DNA from: SIG565 sp045594065
GTDB taxonomy: Bacteria > Bacillota > Clostridia > Oscillospirales > Acutalibacteraceae
Assembly: GCA_045594065.1 (NCBI GenBank)
Contig: JAZNXU010000015.1
Location: 1-64,000 of the forward strand
Reading direction: 5' to 3'
Length of the DNA stretch: 64,000 nt
Shown: one piece after another, positions 53,731-60,450 of the stretch
Layout of the letters: each line of letters begins with the position of its first letter
Position numbering within the stretch: the first letter of the stretch is position 1
Notes under the pieces: model-generated
Told to the model about the DNA's origin: nothing
Databases searched by the model: none
Seen by the model: the letters and a program-made list of their open reading frames with translations, nothing else
Translations under genes and position numbers: made by a program

Positions 53731-53921
53731 CATTGGACTCACCCAAAAAATATTTTTGTATTAATCAAGATAACTGTTCATTGGTCTATCACCAATCTTA
53801 AAAAATTTTTGTTGAGTTTCTAATTTAATTGTACTTTGGACTCACCGCTTTCTATCTATTTTTTAGCAGCATATCTGACACAATGCTGCGGTTTGATTTC
53901 CATTTTCATTGGTCTCAGTCC
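53731..53921 (-). repeat. Four copies of an initiation-site-like repeat
   Basis: Minus-strand copies are GGACTGAGACCAATG (53921-53907), GGTGAGTCCAAAG (53846-53834), GGTGATAGACCAATG (53793-53779) and GGGTGAGTCCAATG (53744-53731). Three end in ATG. The first opens the 17-residue ORF, the third opens a six-codon ORF (MNSYLD) and the last opens ATG-GTT-stop. Confidence 0.6.
53856..53909 (-). CDS. 17-residue basic peptide with one cysteine
   Basis: The ORF encodes MKMEIKPQHCVRYAAKK. It is far below normal ORF cut-offs, but its context is complete. A consensus promoter (53945-53973) lies 29 bases upstream of the transcribed ORF, AAAGGA sits nine bases before the ATG, and a terminator closes the unit near 53.6 kb. 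I do not recognise the peptide family and no modification enzyme is adjacent. It could be a leader peptide, a signalling peptide or a toxin. Confidence 0.5.
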   Translation of the reverse strand: MKMEIKPQHCVRYAAKK

Positions 53922-53944
53922 TTTCTAGTTCTCTTTCTGACTAT

Positions 53945-53973
53945 AATATACCATAACTTTACACAAATGTCAA
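53945..53973 (-). promoter_or_regulatory. Strong promoter of the small-peptide unit
   Basis: On the minus strand, TTGACA (53973-53968), 17 bp and TATATT (53950-53945). The predicted start is near 53938. Confidence 0.85.
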
Positions 53974-54105
53974 GCAAAAAGTTGAAAACTTTTGTGAAAA
54001 ATTTATAAATAAAATGCAAATAATTAGAAAAAGCCTTAATTTACTATTTATTTAAGTAAAATTTTGCTTTATAATATATGTAAAGACAGTTTAGGAGATG
54101 ATAAT

Positions 54106-55968
54106 ATGCCGCCTCCACCGCGTAGAGGCTTTGGTGGACCTAGGGATTTTTTAACCGATAAGGAAAAACAAAATCTTCCAAAGGTGACCCCTCAGCTTAT
54201 AAAAAGAATTTTGAGCTATTTAAAGCCATACATATTACAGTTTGTACTTGTATTTATTGTAATTGCAGTGTCCTCGGTTTTAGGACTGTTACCCAGCGTT
54301 ATAACCGGTAAAATAGTTGATAAAATAAGCATGGGTGGCACGGTGCTTCAGCTGCTGAATTTGCTTGTAATTGCATTTATAGTACTTGCTGCGTCACAAA
54401 TAATTTCGGTGCTTGAGCGTTATATAAATGCTTGGATTTCGCAAAAGATAATATTTGATATGAAAAATCAGATGTATGCACATCTGCAGGGAATGTCGCA
54501 TTCGTTCTTTATGAGTGAAAAGCAGGGCGATATAATTACTAGAATGAACAGCGATATTAACGGTGTCAGCAGTGTAATATCTGGCACGCTTGCCTCGGTT
54601 GTAAGCAACATTTTAACAGTAGCAAGCACACTCTTTTATCTTTTCTACACCGATTGGCGTCTGGCGATTGTAGGAATTATAATAATCCCTTTGCTTATAA
54701 TCCCAACAAAATCGGTAAGTCGCCGCCGCTGGAGTTTGCTTAGCCTAGCCCAAGCTAAAAACGACGAAATGAATCAGCATATTGAGGAAACACTCAGCGT
54801 TAGCGGCTCTGTGCTAACAAAGCTTTTTACAAGGGAAAAGCAGGAAAAAGAGAAATTTCGAAAAATCAACGGCGAGTTTACCGAGATTTCGGTGCGCGAA
54901 CAACGCGCCGGAAGTTGGTTTCATATATTTATGGGACTTATTATGGAGGTTGGACCCTTACTTATTTATTTTGCGGGCGGATATTTTGTGCTTACAAGCC
55001 CAAATTCCAACCTAACTATAGGCGATATAACAGTTGTTGTAGCGCTTGTGAACCGACTTTATTTCCCTGTGAGAACTCTGCTTAATTTGCATGTTGATTT
55101 TACCCGAAGCCTTGCGCTGTTTGTGCGTATTTTTGATTATTACGACCGTCCACAGGAAATTGTTAATGGCGAAAATCCGCAAATGCCTGATATGTCACAG
55201 GTGGATATTAAGTTTGAGAATGTTAAATTTGCTTATGACAGCAAAAAACCGATTTTGCGCGGTGTAGACTTTACTCTTCCGCACGGAAAAACCTATGCTA
55301 TAGTCGGAGCATCGGGTGCAGGAAAGTCCACAATCATTAATTTAATACCACGCCTTTATGATGTTACTGAGGGTACAGTTAGAATTGCGGGAGTAGATGT
55401 TAAGGATTTCGATTTAACCTATTTGCGGCGAAGCATAGGAATTGTAACTCAGGATACCTATTTGTTTAACGGCACCATTTTGGAAAATTTGCTGTATGCA
55501 AAGGCCGATGCTACCGAAGCTGAGATTCATTCTGCCTGCAAAACCGCAAACATTCACGATTTTATTATGTCACTTCCCGATGGGTATAACACCGTTGTGG
55601 GAAATCGCGGATTAAAGCTTTCAGGCGGCGAAAAGCAGAGGGTATCTATTGCTCGCGTGTTGCTTAAAAACCCCGAAATTCTTATTTTAGACGAGGCTAC
55701 CTCTTCACTCGATTCAATCAGTGAAAATGCCATTCAGGAGGCATTTGACCGCCTAACCGTCGGCAGGACCTGCCTAGTTATTGCGCACAGACTCTCTACC
55801 GTTTTGGGCGCTGATAAAATTATGGTAATTGAAGAGGGAAGAATTACCGAATTCGGCTCGCACGATGAGCTCATAGAGCACGACGGCACCTACCGAACGC
55901 TGTACGACACTCAGTTTAAGCGCGTAATTGAAAAGGAAACCGCAAAATACCGAGAAGGCATTGACTAA
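54106..55968 (+). CDS. ABC exporter, fused permease-ATPase
   Basis: The 620-residue half-transporter has a Pro-rich N-terminus (PPPPRRGFGG), six membrane helices (about 40-330) and an ATPase with Walker A GASGAGKST, signature LSGGEKQ, Walker B ILILDEATSSLD and AHRLS. It forms a homodimer or pairs with another half. Type I exporters of this shape export lipids, drugs or peptides. The nearby 17-residue peptide is a possible but unproven substrate. ATG 54106 follows AGGAG. Confidence 0.9.
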   Translation: MPPPPRRGFGGPRDFLTDKEKQNLPKVTPQLIKRILSYLKPYILQFVLVFIVIAVSSVLGLLPSVITGKIVDKISMGGTVLQLLNLLVIAFIVLAASQIISVLERYINAWISQKIIFDMKNQMYAHLQGMSHSFFMSEKQGDIITRMNSDINGVSSVISGTLASVVSNILTVASTLFYLFYTDWRLAIVGIIIIPLLIIPTKSVSRRRWSLLSLAQAKNDEMNQHIEETLSVSGSVLTKLFTREKQEKEKFRKINGEFTEISVREQRAGSWFHIFMGLIMEVGPLLIYFAGGYFVLTSPNSNLTIGDITVVVALVNRLYFPVRTLLNLHVDFTRSLALFVRIFDYYDRPQEIVNGENPQMPDMSQVDIKFENVKFAYDSKKPILRGVDFTLPHGKTYAIVGASGAGKSTIINLIPRLYDVTEGTVRIAGVDVKDFDLTYLRRSIGIVTQDTYLFNGTILENLLYAKADATEAEIHSACKTANIHDFIMSLPDGYNTVVGNRGLKLSGGEKQRVSIARVLLKNPEILILDEATSSLDSISENAIQEAFDRLTVGRTCLVIAHRLSTVLGADKIMVIEEGRITEFGSHDELIEHDGTYRTLYDTQFKRVIEKETAKYREGID

Positions 55969-56020
55969 AGGTGCTTTTTAGGATAAAATATAATCAGATA
56001 ATCTACAGGAGGAATTTTAA

Positions 56021-56317
56021 ATGACCGAAGAATACAATCCCGATATAGTAACCCTTACAGATGATGAGGGTAAAGAATATACCTTTGAAGTGCTCGACGC
56101 TATTGAGGATGACGAAAACCGTTATCTTGCATTACTTCCCGTTTACGAGGACCCTCAGAAGATTTTAGACGATTCAGGTGAGCTTGTAATCGTTAAGGTT
56201 GAGGAAGAAGACGGCGAGGAATACTTCTCTGAGATCGAGGACGATGAGGAGTATGAAATGGTAGCCGATGCTTTTATCGATCGACTTCAGGATGCTTTTG
56301 AAATCGAAGAGGAATAA
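56021..56317 (+). CDS. DUF1292 family protein
   Basis: The 98-residue, strongly acidic protein starts MTEEYNPDIVTLTDDEGKEY and ends in FSEIEDDEEYEMVADAFIDRL followed by a Glu-rich tail, matching DUF1292. The function is unknown. The start follows AGGAGG. It lies 52 bases after the ABC exporter and directly upstream of the structured RNA. Confidence 0.88.
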   Translation: MTEEYNPDIVTLTDDEGKEYTFEVLDAIEDDENRYLALLPVYEDPQKILDDSGELVIVKVEEEDGEEYFSEIEDDEEYEMVADAFIDRLQDAFEIEEE

Positions 56318-56343
56318 TTTTTATAAATTTCAGTAAAATAAAT

Positions 56344-56551
56344 GGTGTCCTGCTCTGCTCGCGGACCGTACTATTATAACCCTACAAGCTACTATTAGGG
56401 GTCCGTATTGGGCGGCGGGCTTGGAGACCTCCCGTTATAGGCGGCTAAGCCGTTTCCTATAACGGAAGAAGGGACCGCGAAACCGCACAGAGGACACCCA
56501 CCTGTGTTTTCCGCAGGTTATCATTAGCACATTACGACAGAGCGGGATGCC
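56344..56551 (+). ncRNA. Multi-branched structured RNA, raiA-type candidate
   Basis: A 14-bp closing stem joins 56344-56357 (GGTGTCCTGCTCTG) to 56538-56551. Inside are P2 (CGGACC 56362-56367 with GGTCCG 56400-56405), a hairpin of CCGTTATAGG (56432-56441) with CCTATAACGG (56456-56465) topped by CGGC/GCCG, and ACCTGTG (56500-56506) with CGCAGGT (56512-56518). No ORF of note runs through it. Size and branching suggest the raiA class of Clostridial ncRNA; this is a recollection, not a match. RNase P, tmRNA and SRP signatures are absent. Strand is chosen from the P1 geometry and the terminator at 56668. Confidence 0.6.
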
Positions 56552-56559
56552 CTAATACC

Positions 56560-56640
56560 AAATGTTTAACATTTGCCAACGAAACCCACCCTAACGGGTG
56601 GGTGAAATACTCTTTCAGAGTGTGAAATTGCCTGCAGACA
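56560..56640 (+). other. Three consecutive hairpins downstream of the structured RNA
   Basis: AAATGT/ACATTT (56560-56574), CCCACCC/GGGTGGG (56585-56602) and ACTCT/AGAGT (56609-56621) follow the P1 stem without T tracts. They may be a 3' domain of the same RNA. Confidence 0.5.
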
Positions 56641-56667
56641 GTTTTTAATTTGAATTAAACTAAAAGA

Positions 56668-56705
56668 AAAAAGCGAGCAACCTATGGAGTTGCTCGCTTT
56701 TTATC
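56668..56705. terminator. Bidirectional terminator between the structured RNA and the XRE gene
   Basis: A 14-bp perfect stem (56668-56681 with 56689-56702), T-rich on both strands. It overlaps the XRE stop codon. Confidence 0.9.
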
Positions 56706-56925
56706 TCTCGGGATATTTTAGGTTTTTGGGAAGACCCAGAATGTAATCGGCGGATACATTAAAAAAGTTGCAATATAATATTATGTCTTCATCTTTTAAA
56801 TGGGCTCGTCCGGTTTCTATTCTGGAAATTTGCAACTGGCTCATATTTAACAGCTTTCCAAGCTCAGTTTGATTGTAATTTGTTCTTTCCTCTCGAAGTG
56901 CCTTAATTCTTTCGTGTATAGTCAT
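56701..56925 (-). CDS. XRE-family helix-turn-helix regulator
   Basis: The 74-residue DNA-binding protein has an HTH_3 domain over most of its length (RIKALREERTNYNQTELGKLLNMSQLQISRIETGRAHLKDEDIILYCNFF, broken here by eye into helices) and ends ADYILGLPKNLKYPER. I chose ATG 56925 because GAGGTGG lies upstream; GTG 56934 overlaps it. Palindromic sites in its upstream region suggest autoregulation. Confidence 0.85.
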   Translation of the reverse strand: MTIHERIKALREERTNYNQTELGKLLNMSQLQISRIETGRAHLKDEDIILYCNFFNVSADYILGLPKNLKYPER

Positions 56926-56955
56926 TTTAACCACCTCGAAAAGATTTTAACATAA

Positions 56956-56995
56956 TCGAAATTCGACTATTGATATTTAATCGATAATCGATTAA
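56956..56995. promoter_or_regulatory. Palindromic operator pair upstream of the XRE gene
   Basis: TTAATCGATAATCGATTAA (56977-56995) is a perfect 9-1-9 palindrome. TCGAAATTCGA (56956-56966) is a second, 25 bp away centre to centre. They lie between the XRE gene and the AbrB-type gene and probably bind the XRE protein. Confidence 0.6.
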
Positions 56996-57036
56996 AACGA
57001 GTAATAGGGTTTACCTTTGTTGCTGCGATACGAACT

Positions 57037-57077
57037 AAAGGAAGAGAAGATGCTATCTTAGCATCTTCTCTTCCTTT
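57037..57077. repeat. Perfect 19-bp inverted repeat
   Basis: Bases 57037-57055 pair exactly with 57059-57077 around a TCT loop. The right end lies 8 bp before the -35 of the AbrB-type promoter. No T run follows, so it is not a standard terminator. Confidence 0.7.
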
Positions 57078-57085
57078 CTTACAAA

Positions 57086-57114
57086 TTGACATTTTATGCC
57101 ATTAGTGGTATAAT
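57086..57114 (+). promoter_or_regulatory. Consensus promoter of the AbrB-type operon
   Basis: TTGACA (57086-57091), 17 bp and TATAAT (57109-57114), both perfect. The predicted start is near 57121. Confidence 0.9.
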
Positions 57115-57135
57115 GTACGCAAAGGAGGTAGTTTT

Positions 57136-57411
57136 ATGAGAACAACCGGAATTATAAGAGCCGTTGATAAAAACGGCAGGGTAGTAATACCTATGGATTT
57201 AAGAAAACAGTTAGAGGTTGAAAACGATGTTGACAGTTTTGAAATTTTTATGGAGGATGATAAAATCATTCTTAAAAAATATCAGCCAGGCTGTATTTTC
57301 TGTGGCGAGGTGGGCGACACCCTAAAGATGCGAGACCACCATGTTTGCCTTAACTGTATTGACAGGCTTACTAAAATGAAAAGCTCAATGGCGGAGTGGG
57401 AGGAAAAATAA
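57136..57411 (+). CDS. AbrB/SpoVT-type regulator with C-terminal zinc ribbon
   Basis: The 91-residue protein has a swapped-hairpin AbrB DNA-binding domain (TTGIIRAVDKNGRVVIPMDLRKQLEV) at residues 3-50. A C-terminal extension carries CIFCGEVGDTLKM and CLNC, a likely four-Cys zinc site. It starts the operon with the DUF5058 gene, whose ATG shares the stop's last base, so it may regulate this operon in response to metal or redox state. AAGGAGG precedes the ATG. Confidence 0.88.
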   Translation: MRTTGIIRAVDKNGRVVIPMDLRKQLEVENDVDSFEIFMEDDKIILKKYQPGCIFCGEVGDTLKMRDHHVCLNCIDRLTKMKSSMAEWEEK

Positions 57412-58142
57412 TGGAATTCAGTATTAATTCGCCTATTCTTTTTGTAATGGTAGGCATAATTATTGCCGCGGTGCTCGGGCAGTCGGTCTTTTTTCTTATA
57501 AAGGCTTGGCGCCGCGCTAAAGAGCTAAAAATGGATATGAAAAAGCTTAAAAAGATTGCAGTATCTGCTGCAATTTTCACAATCGCTCCCGCTATTGCGA
57601 TTGTTATCAGCGTTATGACGCTTTCTAAAAGCCTCGGTATTGCATTGCCGTGGCTAAGACTGAGTGTTGTAGGCTCACTGTCATACGAAACAATTGCCGC
57701 TACGAATACCACAAATGCAATGGGGGTTGAAAGCGGTGTGGCACTTACTGCTACACAGTATGTAACCGTAACATTAGTTATGACACTCAGCATTTTGGTG
57801 GGCATATGGCTCGTTCCTGCCGTTTGTAAAAGAATGCAGAACGGTATGGTGAAATTAGAGAAGCGCGATAAAAAATGGTCTGATATTTTCCAGTCAGCAA
57901 TGTTTATCGGTATGATTTCCGCCTTTGTCGGCTTTGTATTCTGTGATGTATCAACCGTTTTCTCGGGTGATTTTACGGGTGTTATTCCGGTGTGCGTAAT
58001 GGCGGTATCGGCGCTTGTTATGTGTGTTGCGGGATTACTTGTTAAAAAGGTCAAGGCACCGTGGATTTCCGATTACGCGCTGCCCGTAAGCCTTATTGTA
58101 GGAATGGCAAGCGCTATTCCGTTTACCGCGTGGTTAGGTTAG
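57411..58142 (+). CDS. DUF5058 family membrane protein
   Basis: The 243-residue protein has about six hydrophobic segments and matches DUF5058 by its N-terminal NSPILFVMVGIIIAAVLGQS and LPWLRLSVVGSLSYETIA. Its function is not established. It is translationally coupled to the AbrB-type gene (TAATG) and lies 17 bases upstream of a second membrane protein, suggesting a two-component permease. Confidence 0.82.
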   Translation: MEFSINSPILFVMVGIIIAAVLGQSVFFLIKAWRRAKELKMDMKKLKKIAVSAAIFTIAPAIAIVISVMTLSKSLGIALPWLRLSVVGSLSYETIAATNTTNAMGVESGVALTATQYVTVTLVMTLSILVGIWLVPAVCKRMQNGMVKLEKRDKKWSDIFQSAMFIGMISAFVGFVFCDVSTVFSGDFTGVIPVCVMAVSALVMCVAGLLVKKVKAPWISDYALPVSLIVGMASAIPFTAWLG

Positions 58143-58159
58143 AAAAGGGGGAGAAGACA

Positions 58160-58816
58160 ATGAGCGAATATATGAACAAAGTACATAAATACGGAACTGT
58201 CTGGAATTTATCTATGATGGCGATTTTATTGGCATTCCCCATAGCCGTTTCACTGATTTTCGGTGCGACACCCGATATGAAAGGTCTTTTGATGGGTCTT
58301 GTTGCAACCGCTCCTATGTATTGGGCGGTAGGTGTTGTAGAGGTTATAACATATATACCGATGCTCGGTGCGGGAGGCTCATATCTCTCGTTTGTAACGG
58401 GAAATATTTCAAACCTTAAATTACCCTGTGCTCTTGGTGCACTCGAGCAGGCAGGCGTTAAGGCGAATTCCGACGAGGGCGAGGTTGTATCGACCATAGC
58501 CATTGCTGTATCATCAATTGTTACAACAGTTATTATAATTTTGGGCGTATTGCTTATAATCCCGCTTACTCCCGTTCTTAATTCGGAGGTGCTTGCCCCC
58601 GCCTTTAAGCAACTGCTTCCCGCATTATTCGGCGGTCTTGGAGTTGTATTTATTTCTAAGAATTGGAAGATAGCCATTCTGCCAATAACCTTAATGCTTA
58701 TTCTGTTTATAGCTATTCCTGCCTTAAACGAGGGCACGGTTGGCATAATGGTACCCGTAAGCGTAATATTCACCTTGGCTATGAGCCGCATTATGTATAA
58801 AAAAGGATTACTGTAA
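58160..58816 (+). CDS. Membrane partner of the DUF5058 protein
   Basis: The 218-residue protein has about six hydrophobic segments, including TAPMYWAVGVVEVITYIPMLG and GGSYLSFVTGNISNLKLPCALG. It resembles conserved Clostridial proteins encoded beside DUF5058; earlier database labels such as mechanosensitive channel should not be trusted. ATG 58160 follows GGGGGAG. Its stop overlaps the next start by one base. Confidence 0.75.
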   Translation: MSEYMNKVHKYGTVWNLSMMAILLAFPIAVSLIFGATPDMKGLLMGLVATAPMYWAVGVVEVITYIPMLGAGGSYLSFVTGNISNLKLPCALGALEQAGVKANSDEGEVVSTIAIAVSSIVTTVIIILGVLLIIPLTPVLNSEVLAPAFKQLLPALFGGLGVVFISKNWKIAILPITLMLILFIAIPALNEGTVGIMVPVSVIFTLAMSRIMYKKGLL

Positions 58817-60249
58817 TGATTGGATATATTATAGGTGCCGCTTTAGTTCTGCTTTTAGCGGTTTTGATGATTAAAACTCTGTGTTTTAAACCTAAAGCAC
58901 AGGATTTCTCGGATAATACCGAGATTGAGTTTGATAGGGATGCTGCAGTAAACGCACTGCAGTCGCTCGTTCGCTGTAAAACAATATCTTATTACGATAA
59001 ATCACTCGAGGACGATGCCGAATTCCAAAAGCTTGAGGCATTATTACCTGAGCTATATCCGGAGGTGCTTAAAAACACCAAGCTGATTCGCCTGCCCGAC
59101 CGTGCTTTGCTTTTTAAATGGACAGGCAAGCATAGCGAAAAACCGACCGTTTTAATGGCACATTTTGATGTTGTACCCGTAAATGAGGAAAATTGGGAAA
59201 AACCGCCTTTTAGCGGCGAAATAGAGGACGGCATTATGTGGGGCAGAGGCACACTCGATACAAAGGTTACCTTTAACGGTATCTTAACTGCTGCCAACAC
59301 CTTAATGAGTGACGGATTTGTGCCTGAAAATGATGTTTATATGGCTTTTTCGGGCGGTGAGGAGATAAACGGCGAGGGTGCAGTTAACATTGTAAATTGG
59401 TTTGTGGAGAACGGCATTCAGCCCGAACTTGTTGTTGACGAGGGCGGAGCTGTTGTTGAAAATGTATTCCCCGGTGTCAAGCAGCCTTGTGGACTTATCG
59501 GCATTGCCGAAAAGGGTATGATTAATCTTGAATTTTCCTGTGAGTCACAGGGTGGACACGCATCGGCTCCAAAGCCGCATACGCCAATCGGTGAGCTGTC
59601 TTCTGCTTGTGTGAGTGTTGAGGCAACACCCTTTAAAATGCATTTAACCAAGCCGGCGGCGGAAATGTTTAATACCCTTGGCAGACATTCAACCCTGCTT
59701 TACCGTATAATTTTTGCAAATTTATGGCTTTTCAGACCGGTGCTTGATATGCTGGGCAAAAAGAGTGGCGGTGAAATGAATGCGTTGCTGCGCACCACCG
59801 TGGCTTTCACACAAAGCTCGGGTAGCACGGCGCCTAATGTTATCCCGCCCAAAGCTACACTAGTTGCAAATTTGCGCCTTAATCCCGATGATTCAGTAAG
59901 CTCGGCGGTAGAATATATAAAAAGTGCGATTAATAACGATAATATTAAATTGACCGTTCTTGGCAGTATGGAGCCCAGTCCCGTTAGTGAAACCGAGTGC
60001 GAAGCCTATAAAAAAGTGGAAAAAGCGGTAGGTAACACTTGGAAGAATGCTATTGTATCACCTTATTTAATGGTACAGTGTTCAGACAGCCGCCATTACC
60101 GCAATTTGTCAAATCATGTTTACCGTTTCTCGGCTATGGATATGACCTCTGCCGAGCGCGCAACCATTCACGGCAATAATGAGCGCATTAGGCTCGAGTC
60201 TATTGGCAAGGCGGTAGAATTCTTTATCCGTCTATTGAAGATGTGCTGA
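58816..60249 (+). CDS. M20-family metallopeptidase with N-terminal membrane anchor
   Basis: The 477-residue protein has a membrane helix at residues 2-22 and an M20 dizinc hydrolase: MAHFDVVPV, GRGTLDTK, FSGGEEINGEGA, VVDEGG and a C-terminal HGNNERI. The closest shape is PM20D1-like carboxypeptidase. It probably cleaves small peptides or N-acyl amino acids. As the last gene of the AbrB-DUF5058 operon, it may process a substrate handled by the two membrane proteins. Confidence 0.88.
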   Translation: MIGYIIGAALVLLLAVLMIKTLCFKPKAQDFSDNTEIEFDRDAAVNALQSLVRCKTISYYDKSLEDDAEFQKLEALLPELYPEVLKNTKLIRLPDRALLFKWTGKHSEKPTVLMAHFDVVPVNEENWEKPPFSGEIEDGIMWGRGTLDTKVTFNGILTAANTLMSDGFVPENDVYMAFSGGEEINGEGAVNIVNWFVENGIQPELVVDEGGAVVENVFPGVKQPCGLIGIAEKGMINLEFSCESQGGHASAPKPHTPIGELSSACVSVEATPFKMHLTKPAAEMFNTLGRHSTLLYRIIFANLWLFRPVLDMLGKKSGGEMNALLRTTVAFTQSSGSTAPNVIPPKATLVANLRLNPDDSVSSAVEYIKSAINNDNIKLTVLGSMEPSPVSETECEAYKKVEKAVGNTWKNAIVSPYLMVQCSDSRHYRNLSNHVYRFSAMDMTSAERATIHGNNERIRLESIGKAVEFFIRLLKMC

Positions 60250-60273
60250 TGTTTTGTAAATTAGGTTACTAAA

Positions 60274-60308
60274 CAAAAAGCTCCTCGGTAAAAACCGAGG
60301 AGCTTTTG
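60274..60308 (+). terminator. Terminator after the M20 operon
   Basis: An approximately 15-bp stem (60275-60289 with 60294-60308, CTCCTCGGT/ACCGAGGAG core) followed by T-rich sequence. Confidence 0.85.
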
Positions 60309-60336
60309 TATTATCACAACACTAAATATGCCGATT

Positions 60337-60365
60337 TTTTGGTTTATTTTATCAAATTACCAAAA
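60337..60365 (+). promoter_or_regulatory. Inverted repeat upstream of the solute-binding gene
   Basis: TTTTGGT (60337-60343) and ACCAAAA (60359-60365), 15 bp apart, end four bases before the -35. It could bind an activator or repressor. Confidence 0.35.
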
Positions 60366-60368
60366 GTG

Positions 60369-60396
60369 TTGACACGGCTTTTTTTTAGATTAAAAT
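60369..60396 (+). promoter_or_regulatory. Promoter of the solute-binding protein gene
   Basis: TTGACA (60369-60374), 16 bp and TAAAAT (60391-60396). Confidence 0.7.
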
Positions 60397-60450
60397 AATT
60401 AAGCAAGCAATATGCAATTTTTACAATTGTTTAATTTAAGGAGGTTTTTT

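Larger units (their letters stand above)
53549..54105. other. Intergenic region nadE to ABC exporter
   Basis: Within this 557-base gap I see the small-peptide unit on the minus strand and a short GCGGCC/GGTCGC hairpin at 53642-53660. On the plus strand, TTGAAA (53982-53987) with TATAAA (54004-54009) is a weaker promoter candidate for the ABC exporter, and TATAAT occurs at 54070-54075 without a good -35. Confidence 0.6.

Noticed and set aside
56461..56490. T-box-like GGGACCGCG in the structured RNA
   Set aside because: The required TGGNACC bulge sequence and the other T-box stems are missing, and no amino-acid gene follows.
56344..56702. RNase P RNA or tmRNA in the 56.3-56.7 kb gap
   Set aside because: The GAGGAAAGTCC and ACAGAA signatures of RNase P are absent, as is the tRNA-like end of tmRNA.
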